Positions 1 to 6,401 of a DNA stretch of 6,401 nucleotides are shown here, in pieces. Positions within the stretch are counted from its first letter, which is position 1; every line of letters starts with the position of its first letter. The notes below the pieces were generated by a model. The model was not told the DNA's origin. It made no database searches and saw only the letters and a program-made list of their open reading frames with translations. The position numbers and the translations under genes were made by a program. Origin of the DNA: Patescibacteria group bacterium (GTDB lineage: Bacteria; Patescibacteriota; Gracilibacteria; UBA1369; JAHJTR01); assembly GCA_018829865.1 (NCBI GenBank), contig JAHJTR010000242.1, positions 1 to 6,401 on the forward strand, read 5' to 3'.

Positions 1-1485
1 AGTATAGAGACTGTTCCCATGATGAAGGAGCGTTTGGGAAATATAAGTAATGGCCTTTTAAATAGCGCTTGCGACGATTTGATCATTTTGGATGAAATGG
101 TCGGGATGATTAATAGATCAGTAAATGATGAGCCTCCGATTTCACTTAGGGACGGTAATTTGATTAAATCCGGCTATAATGAGCAGCTTGATGAGCTGAG
201 GAGCATTAGTTTTGAGGGGAAAGACTATATTAAGTCGTTGCAGGAGCGGGAGATTAAGCGAACAGGGATTAGCTCGATGAAAATTAAATATAATAGAGTG
301 TTTGGGTATTATATTGAGGTAAGTAAAACTAATTTGGCGAGCGTTCCCGATGATTATATTCGCAAACAGACGCTTGTTAATGCGGAAAGGTATATCACTC
401 CCGAATTAAAAGAGTATGAAGAGAAGGTGCTTGGGGCTGAGGAAAAAATTGTTGAGATTGAATATGAGCTTTTTTTGGAAATAAAGAATAAAGTTTTGGA
501 ATTTACAGCGGAGATACAGCAAAATGCAAGGATTATTGCGAATATTGATTGTTATTTAAGTATGGCTATAGTGGCGGCGGCAAATAATTATTGTGAGCCC
601 GAGATTTCGGAAAATGGCGAAATATTGGTGGATAATTGTCGGCATCCTGTTATTGAAAAAATGTCGACAAGCGGTGCTTTTATACCGAATGATATTTCAT
701 TAAATAATAATGAAAGCTTAATTAAATTAATTACGGGGCCTAATATGGCGGGGAAATCGACTTATTTGAGGCAAACTGCGTTGGTTGTTTTAATGGCTCA
801 TCTAGGCAGTTATGTGCCCGCCGATAAGGCGAAAATCTGTCTGGTTGATAGGATTTTTACGCGCGTTGGGGCCAGTGATAATTTGATTAAGGGGCAGAGT
901 ACTTTTATGGTTGAAATGCAGGAGGCTGCCAATATTCTTAATAATGCGACCGCTAGAAGTCTGATTATTTTGGATGAAGTGGGCAGAGGGACATCGACTT
1001 ATGACGGGGTGAGTATCGCTTGGGCTATTACTGAATATATTCATGATAAAATTAAAGCTAAAACGTTGTTCGCTACCCATTATCATGAGCTGATTTCGGT
1101 GGCTGAATCTTTGAAAAAGATTAAGAATTATAGTGTGGCGGTTAGTGAAGTTGATGGCGGCGTTGTTTTTCTTTATAAAATTGTTGAAGGCGGCGTGGAT
1201 AGGAGTTATGGGATTGAGGTGGCGAAACTTGCGGGGCTTCCGACTGATGTGATTCGTAAATCTCAGCAAATATTGAAACATTTAGAGGATAAAGTGGATG
1301 AACAAGGTATTAAAAGGCGTGCAGGGAATTATAAATTGAAATTTAATGAAGACCAGATGCCTCTGTTTCAGCCGGAGATTAAGGACCATCCGGCGCTTAG
1401 AGATATTAAGGGGCTGGATTTGAATAATATGACTCCCCTGCAGGCTATGCAGAAATTGAATGATTTGAAGCAGAGTGTTGGTTAG
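1..1485 (+). CDS. mutS: DNA mismatch repair protein MutS, C-terminal 494 residues (5' end outside window)
   Basis: MutS recognises mismatches and, as an ATP-driven sliding clamp, recruits MutL. The frame is open from base 1, so the gene begins upstream; the Met codons at 19 and 22 are internal. Compared with a usual length of about 850 residues, the N-terminal mismatch-binding and connector domains are missing from view. In fragment numbering, the lever/clamp region carries GYYIEVSK (102-109) and RYITPEL (130-136). The ATPase domain has Walker A GPNMAGKST (246-254), the signature STFMVEM (300-306), Walker B LIILDE followed by VGRGTSTYDG (321-336), and ATHYHEL (358-364). The C-terminal helical dimer segment YGIEVAKLAGLP is at 403-414. 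QMPLF (452-456, bases 1354-1368) fits the beta-clamp-binding pentapeptide seen in other MutS proteins; this function is inferred. The tail MTPLQAMQKLNDLK is typical of the family's C-terminus. The stop is TAG. All ATPase motifs are intact, so the gene looks functional. mutL follows in the same direction after 152 bases. Confidence 0.97.
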   Translation, partial: SIETVPMMKERLGNISNGLLNSACDDLIILDEMVGMINRSVNDEPPISLRDGNLIKSGYNEQLDELRSISFEGKDYIKSLQEREIKRTGISSMKIKYNRVFGYYIEVSKTNLASVPDDYIRKQTLVNAERYITPELKEYEEKVLGAEEKIVEIEYELFLEIKNKVLEFTAEIQQNARIIANIDCYLSMAIVAAANNYCEPEISENGEILVDNCRHPVIEKMSTSGAFIPNDISLNNNESLIKLITGPNMAGKSTYLRQTALVVLMAHLGSYVPADKAKICLVDRIFTRVGASDNLIKGQSTFMVEMQEAANILNNATARSLIILDEVGRGTSTYDGVSIAWAITEYIHDKIKAKTLFATHYHELISVAESLKKIKNYSVAVSEVDGGVVFLYKIVEGGVDRSYGIEVAKLAGLPTDVIRKSQQILKHLEDKVDEQGIKRRAGNYKLKFNEDQMPLFQPEIKDHPALRDIKGLDLNNMTPLQAMQKLNDLKQSVG

Positions 1486-1490
1486 GTAAA

Positions 1491-1545
1491 GGGAGCAGGA
1501 TGCAATCCTGCTCCAACCGTGGGGAGCAATCCTGCTCCAACCGTG
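1491..1545. repeat. Two-copy tandem repeat containing a 9-bp palindrome
   Basis: The 20-mer gcaatcctgctccaaccgtg occurs at 1502-1521 and again, exactly, at 1526-1545, with a period of 24 bases. Copy 1 forms a perfect 9-bp hairpin: arms ggagcagga (1492-1500) and tcctgctcc (1506-1514), with a 5-base loop. Copy 2 looks like copy 1 with seven bases (ggatgca) lost from the centre, leaving a shorter stem (1523-1528 with 1533-1538). No T-run follows either stem, so a classical intrinsic terminator is not supported. The element sits just after the mutS stop and before the mutL promoter. It resembles a REP-type dispersed palindrome, but dispersal cannot be seen from one window. Confidence 0.8.
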
Positions 1546-1564
1546 TGATGGTTTAACAAACTGT

Positions 1565-1591
1565 TTGAGTGAATGGGGATAAATGTATAAT
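1565..1591 (+). promoter_or_regulatory. Probable sigma-70-type promoter of mutL
   Basis: A perfect -10 hexamer TATAAT lies at 1586-1591, preceded by TTGAGT at 1565-1570 (four of six matches to TTGACA) with a 15-base spacer, which is shorter than the ideal 17. Transcription would start near 1598, giving a leader of about 40 bases before the ATG at 1638. The promoter lies after mutS and its repeat, so mutL could be transcribed on its own, with or without read-through from mutS. It also covers the alternative GTG at 1569, which argues that this GTG is not the start codon. Confidence 0.55.
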
Positions 1592-1637
1592 CTGGGTAAA
1601 GATTAGTTGGATTAAAAAAATATTAAGAAAATTAAAT

Positions 1638-3593
1638 ATGACAAAAATACATATATTACCTCCGAATTTGGCTAATAAAATTGCTGCGGGTGAAGTTGTT
1701 GAAAGGCCGGCGTCTGTAGTTAAAGAGCTTGTGGAGAATTCGATTGATGCGGGGGCTACTAAAATTATTGTGGAGATTGAAAATGGGGGGCTTAATAGAA
1801 TTAAGGTTAGTGATAATGGCGAAGGCATGACGAGTGAAGATGCTAAGCTCTGTTTTAAGCGGCATGCGACCAGTAAAATTGAGTTTGAGAAAGATCTTTA
1901 TGAAGTTGTTTCTTTGGGATTTAGGGGTGAGGCTATTGCCAGTATTGCTTCTGTTTCTCAGGTGATTTTGCAGACGAAGCAAAAAAATTCTCTTGAGGGG
2001 CTGGAAATTGAAAACTTGGGGGGTGATATTAAGGGGGAAAGGCCTTGTGGTTGCCCTGAAGGAACAATTTTTGAGATAAATAATCTATTCTTTAATACTC
2101 CTGTACGAAAAAAATATTTAAAAACTATTGCTACGGAATTTGGGCATATTGCGAATATGATTTCGAATATTGCGCTGGGATTTCCGCATGTTGCCTTTAG
2201 ATTGAGCCATAATAAGCAGGTGCTGTTTGACCTGCCCGGGAATCAAAAAATGAATGAGAGGATTTTTGCGCTGCTTGGGCGTGAGATTTATGATAGTTTG
2301 CTGCCGATTGAGGCCAAGGGACCGAATATTTCGGTGAGTGGCTTTTTGACTAAACCGAATGTGAGTCGGTCTAATCGGAATCATCAGTATCTTTTTGTGA
2401 ATCAGCGGGCGATATCCAGTCAGGTGATTTCGCGGGCGATTTATGATGCGTTTCATTCACTTTTGCCTGATCGGAAGTATCCGATTTTTGTGCTGAATAT
2501 TGAGATTAATCCGCTTGAAGTTGATGTTAATATTCATCCTCGGAAGCTTGAGGTTAAATTTTTGTATCAGCAGGAGGTTTATAGCTTTGTGAAAAATGCG
2601 TGTAAAAAGGTTTTGGAGGAGAATGTGCTGGCGCCTCAGGTGAAATTTGAGATGCCGGATGGAGATACCGGTGGGGTTAGCGGGAACAGTTTTAATGCGG
2701 GGAGGCTTGCTGGAGAGAAATTTGGTGTTATTGGCGCGGGACAAGTTGGCGATGGAAAAATGAGTTCGGGGGCGGGAGGATCGGGATATGGTTTGCCTAG
2801 CCATACGGGTAGATCGGCCGGTAGCAGGCCGTATGGCGATAAAGTTGGTCGGCCTGATTTGAGGACGGTTAAGCAGGCGCTGGATTTTACGAAAAACTTT
2901 TTGTTGGGGAAGAGCGAAACAGGTGCAAATAATTTTGCAGGACAGAGTGGTTTTGGGGATGGGGGTTTGGGTGCGGATACTACGACAGCAATCTCCTCCA
3001 AAACAAAACTTATACCTGTTGCGCAAATTAAAAATTCTTATATAGTTGCGCATGATGAGGGCGGGATTGTGCTGATTGATCAGCATGCGGCGCATGAGCG
3101 GATTAATTATATGAAGCTGATGAAAGGGTTTAATGATGACCTTAATAAGGGGCTGGCGGTGCAGAGGTTGATTACTCCGATTAATGTTGATTTGACGATT
3201 AATCAGGCGGGGGCGCTGGCTGAAAATCTGGAAATTATGACGAAGCTGGGGTTTGAGATTGAGCATTTTGGGGGGAATACTTACCTGATTCAGGGGATTC
3301 CGGCGATTTTTGTGAAGATTAAGGATGATGTGCGGGATATTTTGATTGATACGATTGATGATTTGGCGAATGAGAAGATTCCGGCTGAGGTTAGCCTAAA
3401 AAAGGAGCATATTATCAATTATATTGCTTGTCGGAGCTCGGTGAAATTTGGGCAGGTGCTGGGGCGGAATGAGCAGATTGCGCTGATCGCGGAGCTTGAA
3501 GGGATGGATCAACAATATACCTGTCCCCATGGTCGGCCGACTATGATTAGGCTGGATTTTGGGGAGCTGGAGAAGAGGTTTTTGAGGGGTTAG
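1638..3593 (+). CDS. mutL: DNA mismatch repair protein MutL, probable endonuclease type, 651 residues
   Basis: MutL couples MutS to downstream strand incision in mismatch repair. ATG 1638 is chosen because the protein then begins MTKIHILPPNLANKIAAGEV, the usual MutL N-terminus. An in-frame GTG at 1569 would add 23 unrelated residues and overlap the promoter. No clear Shine-Dalgarno is seen; the leader is A-rich. GHKL ATPase motifs: ELVENSIDAGA (30-40), DNGEGM (59-64), GFRGEAIASIASVS (94-107). The transducer part includes FFNTPVRKKYLK (151-162) and NIHPRKLEVKF (298-308). A glycine-rich linker spans about 341-450. The C-terminal domain has DQHAAHE (481-487), QRLITP (509-514, matching the QxLLxP beta-clamp/endonuclease motif), ACR (597-599) and CPHGRPT (629-635). 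This pattern belongs to MutL proteins that nick DNA themselves, unlike E. coli MutL. The second glutamate of DQHA(x)2E(x)4E is Met492 here. The stop is TAG, overlapping the convergent gene by 4 bases. Confidence 0.97.
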   Translation: MTKIHILPPNLANKIAAGEVVERPASVVKELVENSIDAGATKIIVEIENGGLNRIKVSDNGEGMTSEDAKLCFKRHATSKIEFEKDLYEVVSLGFRGEAIASIASVSQVILQTKQKNSLEGLEIENLGGDIKGERPCGCPEGTIFEINNLFFNTPVRKKYLKTIATEFGHIANMISNIALGFPHVAFRLSHNKQVLFDLPGNQKMNERIFALLGREIYDSLLPIEAKGPNISVSGFLTKPNVSRSNRNHQYLFVNQRAISSQVISRAIYDAFHSLLPDRKYPIFVLNIEINPLEVDVNIHPRKLEVKFLYQQEVYSFVKNACKKVLEENVLAPQVKFEMPDGDTGGVSGNSFNAGRLAGEKFGVIGAGQVGDGKMSSGAGGSGYGLPSHTGRSAGSRPYGDKVGRPDLRTVKQALDFTKNFLLGKSETGANNFAGQSGFGDGGLGADTTTAISSKTKLIPVAQIKNSYIVAHDEGGIVLIDQHAAHERINYMKLMKGFNDDLNKGLAVQRLITPINVDLTINQAGALAENLEIMTKLGFEIEHFGGNTYLIQGIPAIFVKIKDDVRDILIDTIDDLANEKIPAEVSLKKEHIINYIACRSSVKFGQVLGRNEQIALIAELEGMDQQYTCPHGRPTMIRLDFGELEKRFLRG

Positions 3594-4072
3594 TTGATTT
3601 CTAATCTGCAATTTTTAGCATACTGCTCAAGTATTTCACCGTATGTTTCGTAAAGCTGTGATACATCTTCAAATTGACCTCCCGGGAAACCCGAGATAAT
3701 TATAGTTCCTAATCCTGCAAAGTATTTGAGTTCCTTTTCTTGTAAACTTGTTAACCCACAGAATGATGCTTGTTTAATAAGGAAAAGCATGGCGGCTAGC
3801 ATTGGTTTTTGCTGTTCCGTGATGTTGCTATTACTCAATATATCCAATATCTCCGGATCAGCTATTGCCATTTCATAAACTTTAGCCAGCTCAATCTGAT
3901 CCATGATGGATTTTGCTTCAGGAGATGGCTCGCCGAATTGCTGCGCTAAAGATGTTTCGTTTGTAGCGCTTATTGTTGCAAATTGTGATTCTGAATCTGA
4001 TGGATTAATTAAGCCATCACCCATACGGACTCTTTCTATTTGTTCCCATGTATCTGCTCCCTCTATAGACAT
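3590..4072 (-). CDS. Hypothetical protein, 160 residues, no family recognised
   Basis: I do not recognise this protein. It is acidic and soluble-looking, with no signal peptide. Residues 1-50 are polar and Ser/Thr/Glu/Gln-rich, probably flexible. Residues 52-82 look helical (SIMDQIELAKVYEMAIADPE and on). Residues 90-105 (PMLAAMLFLIKQASFC) are the most hydrophobic stretch, but short and containing Lys, so more likely a buried helix than a membrane span. Residues 119-132 contain AGLGTIIISGFPGG. The C-terminus is again helical. The start is ATG at 4072, with no visible Shine-Dalgarno; ATG at 4024 (Met17), behind a weak purine stretch, is an alternative. Support for a real gene: 160 codons without a stop, a promoter-like pair upstream, and tail-to-tail packing against mutL (stops overlap in TTAG, 3590-3593). 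Against: no homology recognised. Its composition differs from its neighbours. Confidence 0.7.
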   Translation of the reverse strand: MSIEGADTWEQIERVRMGDGLINPSDSESQFATISATNETSLAQQFGEPSPEAKSIMDQIELAKVYEMAIADPEILDILSNSNITEQQKPMLAAMLFLIKQASFCGLTSLQEKELKYFAGLGTIIISGFPGGQFEDVSQLYETYGEILEQYAKNCRLEIN

Positions 4073-4085
4073 ATGCAGTAATAGT

Positions 4086-4128
4086 ATTAAATGGTAGTGG
4101 TTAATTGTACTTCACTGCTACCATTAAT
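4086..4128. repeat. Imperfect inverted repeat (hairpin) upstream of the 160-residue gene
   Basis: The arms AATGGTAG (4090-4097) and CTACCATT (4118-4125) are perfectly complementary. They extend outward with a one-base bulge (attaa/ttaat) and inward through two G-T wobbles and two normal pairs, leaving a loop of about 12 bases. There is no T-run directly after the stem on either strand, so it is a poor intrinsic terminator, although it is the only stem-loop between the end of the DUF4012 gene and the next gene. It overlaps the predicted promoter on the - strand, so an operator role is equally possible. Confidence 0.55.
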
Positions 4129-4131
4129 CAA
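4104..4131 (-). promoter_or_regulatory. Putative promoter of the 160-residue hypothetical gene
   Basis: Read on the - strand, TTGATT (4126-4131) is followed after 16 bases by TACAAT (4104-4109), a reasonable -35/-10 pair. Transcription would begin near 4097, leaving about 25 bases before the ATG at 4072. The -10 lies in the loop of the inverted repeat, and one arm of the repeat occupies the spacer, so a regulator binding the repeat would block polymerase. AT-rich DNA gives such matches by chance, so confidence is limited. Confidence 0.4.
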
Positions 4132-4158
4132 AGAAAAAATTATTGTCTGAATTGCTGA

Positions 4159-6318
4159 TTATCCTTCAATCGCAGCGGAAAGGTGAAAATCGCTTGTGAC
4201 TGTTTTTTGAAAATTTATAATTGAATGCTTGTCTTTTGTCATTTTAAACTCTTCGGGGAAGGTTTTGTGGACGGTGAGGCTTTGGTCTAGGATGATTTGT
4301 TTTGTAAAATCGGTGGGGTTTGCGGCTTGGTTTTGATAATAAAGGAAATAGTCGTCGAAGTTGTTTAGCTTTAAATCGTAGGGCAAGGTGTATGTGAGGG
4401 AGACTGCTGACTGCTCCCCCTTTGCCACTTTCATTTTGAATGTGAGATATGTTTTATCCAATTTGCTGTCGTATTTTGCTTCGATGATGGTGTTTTCGTC
4501 TTGTCCATCAACACCCTCTATGGTTATTAGTTTGCTGCCGGAAGGGAGATAAACTTTTTCGATTGAGAGGTTGTCGCTGTTGCCTAGAATGCTATTAACA
4601 TTATCAGCTAATTGATTGAATCCGTATTTTCGTAAGGTGTTTTGCCAGACTTCGATTTGGTCAGCTGTGAAGGTGTGTGTTTTTGTGATTATGAGGTTGT
4701 TGGTTATTTTGCCTTCCCGGTTGATAAAAGTTATGTGCTCGATTTTTCGCTCGATGTATTTGTCGCTTTTGTTACCGCCTACGTTGATGTCGATTACATT
4801 TAAATAATCCTCGCGCGGTTTGTTTTGATAAATTCTGCCGGCTAATTTGTACTCCTCAAAGAATTCTTGGACTTCAGGATTTTTTGACCACATTTGAATA
4901 TGTTTTTCTCTAATTCCTTTGATTATAATTGGCGCTATTTTGGCTAAGTTTTGCGGATTTTTTATTTTTTCGATAATAGCGGGCTTAAGATCTTTTAATA
5001 TTTTTTTAGGAGTGGTAGCGCCTTCGATTTTTGATTCCACGATATAGGAGAGTAAGAAATTCAGGTCGGCTGCGGACACGGGGCGGCTAACTCCCGGCAA
5101 ATTCAGATCACCTGTGGCCTCGATAATATCTACTAAAAGAGTTTGGTCGATGGCTATAACATGGTCAGCTGACGGACCGCCCTCTTTTTGCAAAAACCAC
5201 TCGGCTTTGGCTGCGGAGACTGCGAAATCGGGGGAATAATTGCTATCTCTGAGACGCCAGGTTTTTGTTAAACTTTGCAGCTCTTGAGGGGGCTCGATGT
5301 AATCGTGGAATCTGCCATCAAAATCATAAACGTCGTGAATGTCGAATTTTGTGACGTAGCCGTCGTTAATGTCGATTATTGCGAAACTGCCGATGAAGCC
5401 TCCCGTGGGCCTTTTTTCGTCGATATTTTGGAAGAGAACCAAATAACGTTGGGGTAATTTATCGCCAAGCAGGGTTAAAAAAATGGGGAATTTTTTCTCG
5501 GCCTCTTCGATCAAGTTGACTGCTTTTGTGATTTTTTGCTGCGCATCATCCATTAAACTTAAATAATCCCCGGGGATTAGAGACCTTGGAATATCTTGGA
5601 TTTTTTTCTGCGCCTCAATGATTTTTAATTTACCGTCGGTGATTAAATTTAAATTAACCCGGTAGCCCTCGGTTAATGAGGGGCCGGCTTCATTAAATGT
5701 ATGTGCGGATAAAAATTTTATGTTTTCTATGGCCTTGGTAAAATTGAGGCCGGCCTCGGCTAGCAAATTTCCGGATACAAAAACTCCGTCTATCACTTTG
5801 TTTGCTGAGTCCTTGGAGTAGTTATCGGCCAAGTTTCTTTTGAGAAATTTGATTTTGTTTTCCGCCTCCTGAAAAGAACTGATGGCATCATAAAAATTAG
5901 TTTTTGCTCCACTAAAATCATTGGATACGATATGATCTTTGGCCATTAAAATATTATTAAAACCGCCTTTGATGCTTGTTAATAAATCATTTTTTAAATC
6001 CCGGCCTTGGTAGTAAATATTGATTGTAATAAACAGAAAAACCAAAATAATTCCGAATATTCCCATTTGAAAAAGATCGAACTTGCGACCCGGTAGGGCT
6101 TTATTTAGTATCCCTTTAATCCCCTCTTTTTTTTCGCTGTTATTGGTTGTTGCGGTTTCGTTTTTACATGACCCGATATCTCTAAATTTTTGCGGTTTTT
6201 TTAGTTTTTTGGTTTTTAAATCAATTAAATTTCGATAATTTTTTTTCTGATTATCGTGGTTTATTTTAAGGTTAATAACCTCATTTCCTTGATTATTTTT
6301 GATGTCACATTTTTTCAT
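4159..6318 (-). CDS. DUF4012-type single-pass membrane protein, 719 residues
   Basis: The function of this family is not established; members are often found near cell-surface polysaccharide genes. Residues 1-80 form a Lys-rich, presumably cytoplasmic tail (about 21 Lys/Arg against 8 Asp/Glu). One transmembrane helix follows at about 84-103 (QMGIFGIILVFLFITINIYY), so the remaining ~610 residues should lie outside the membrane. Residues 105-275 are helical and charged, possibly coiled coil. Family hallmarks follow: LFQNIDEKRPTGGFIGSFA (295-313), HDVYDFDG (328-335), WRLRDSNYSPDF (354-365), DHVIAIDQTLL (385-395), and INVGGNKSDKYIERKIEH (511-528). The last 190 residues look beta-rich (HTFTADQIEVW, LTYTLPYDL). 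The start ATG at 6318 is supported by GAGG seven bases upstream and by overlap with the preceding stop (TAATG), so it is translationally coupled to the gene before it. The 86 bases after its stop hold the inverted repeat and putative promoter. The DUF4012 assignment is from recognised motifs, not a search. Confidence 0.88.
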   Translation of the reverse strand: MKKCDIKNNQGNEVINLKINHDNQKKNYRNLIDLKTKKLKKPQKFRDIGSCKNETATTNNSEKKEGIKGILNKALPGRKFDLFQMGIFGIILVFLFITINIYYQGRDLKNDLLTSIKGGFNNILMAKDHIVSNDFSGAKTNFYDAISSFQEAENKIKFLKRNLADNYSKDSANKVIDGVFVSGNLLAEAGLNFTKAIENIKFLSAHTFNEAGPSLTEGYRVNLNLITDGKLKIIEAQKKIQDIPRSLIPGDYLSLMDDAQQKITKAVNLIEEAEKKFPIFLTLLGDKLPQRYLVLFQNIDEKRPTGGFIGSFAIIDINDGYVTKFDIHDVYDFDGRFHDYIEPPQELQSLTKTWRLRDSNYSPDFAVSAAKAEWFLQKEGGPSADHVIAIDQTLLVDIIEATGDLNLPGVSRPVSAADLNFLLSYIVESKIEGATTPKKILKDLKPAIIEKIKNPQNLAKIAPIIIKGIREKHIQMWSKNPEVQEFFEEYKLAGRIYQNKPREDYLNVIDINVGGNKSDKYIERKIEHITFINREGKITNNLIITKTHTFTADQIEVWQNTLRKYGFNQLADNVNSILGNSDNLSIEKVYLPSGSKLITIEGVDGQDENTIIEAKYDSKLDKTYLTFKMKVAKGEQSAVSLTYTLPYDLKLNNFDDYFLYYQNQAANPTDFTKQIILDQSLTVHKTFPEEFKMTKDKHSIINFQKTVTSDFHLSAAIEG

Positions 6319-6401
6319 TATTTAACCTCAAAATAATATTCGGCGACTGTGCCGTTATCAAATATTTCCTGTCCGAAATAAACTTTTTTGAAGGGCAATA
6401 G
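6318..6401 (-). CDS. C-terminal end (27 residues) of an unidentified gene running off the right edge
   Basis: Reading the - strand from the window edge gives an uninterrupted frame of 27 codons ending VYFGQEIFDNGTVAEYYFEVK and a TAA stop at 6318-6320. The final A of the stop is the first A of the downstream ATG (TAATG), the classic arrangement of co-transcribed, translationally coupled genes. The fragment is too short to identify. It alternates polar and aromatic/hydrophobic residues, as in a terminal beta hairpin. Being coupled to the DUF4012 gene suggests a shared operon and possibly a shared surface or envelope role, which is inference only. Confidence 0.75.
   Translation of the reverse strand, partial: LLPFKKVYFGQEIFDNGTVAEYYFEVK
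6326..6329 (-). promoter_or_regulatory. Shine-Dalgarno of the DUF4012 gene, inside the preceding gene
   Basis: On the - strand, GAGG lies seven bases before the ATG at 6318, within the last codons of the upstream gene (Glu-Val of FEVK). It fixes the start of the 719-residue protein. It is also the clearest ribosome-binding site in the window, since neither mutL nor the 160-residue gene shows one. Confidence 0.65.

Noticed and set aside
1486..1545. CRISPR array
   Set aside because: There are only two adjoining copies with a 4-base gap, no spacer-sized inserts, and no cas genes.
1569..1637. In-frame GTG-initiated N-terminal extension of MutL
   Set aside because: It overlaps a perfect -10 box, and the 23 extra residues do not resemble MutL; conserved sequence starts at 1638.
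2457..3266. Long open frames on the - strand within mutL (also 2636-3001)
   Set aside because: They are antisense shadows of a clearly coding mutL, with skewed Pro/Arg/Asn/Ile composition and no recognisable domain.
3679..3695. Small hairpin (cgggaaacccg core) as a mutL terminator
   Set aside because: It has a 4-bp stem, no T-run, and lies about 90 bases inside the convergent coding frame.
4399..4418. Repeat gactgctgactgct with flanking ggag/ctcc
   Set aside because: It lies in the coding sequence of the DUF4012 protein (VAKGEQSAVS region) with the frame intact; too short to mean more than chance.
1..6401. Alternative genetic code (TGA as glycine), as in some CPR lineages
   Set aside because: All five stops seen are TAG or TAA, but there is also no in-frame TGA in any gene, and glycine is fully served by GGN codons. 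The window gives no positive evidence of recoding.

Overview
The window reads as a piece of an AT-rich bacterial chromosome, most likely from a Patescibacteria/CPR-type organism. This is inferred from a DUF4012-type membrane protein (a family common in CPR genomes) in a low-GC background. The phylum is not proven by anything visible here.

Left half, + strand: the 3' two thirds of mutS (bases 1-1485, open at the left edge), a 152-base intergenic spacer, then a complete mutL (1638-3593). MutS keeps its clamp, ATPase and C-terminal parts, plus a likely beta-clamp peptide. MutL keeps the GHKL ATPase motifs and almost all of the C-terminal endonuclease motifs, which suggests mismatch repair of the MutH-independent type. 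The spacer holds a short tandem repeat built on a 9-bp palindrome, and a good promoter for mutL. That promoter shows the start to be the ATG at 1638 rather than an upstream in-frame GTG.

Middle, - strand: an unrecognised 160-residue protein (3590-4072), convergent with mutL and overlapping its stop by 4 bases. A plausible promoter lies upstream, interleaved with an inverted repeat. Base composition here differs from both flanks.

Right, - strand: a 719-residue single-pass membrane protein with DUF4012 hallmarks (4159-6318). It is translationally coupled through a TAATG overlap to the last 27 codons of another gene that runs off the right edge.

Apart from the two mismatch-repair genes, no functional link between the blocks is evident. 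I found no CRISPR array, tRNA, rRNA, transposase or phage gene, and no convincing new multi-gene system. The points most worth a second look are the intergenic palindrome repeat, the variant MutL endonuclease motif, and the compositionally distinct orphan gene with its hairpin-promoter.
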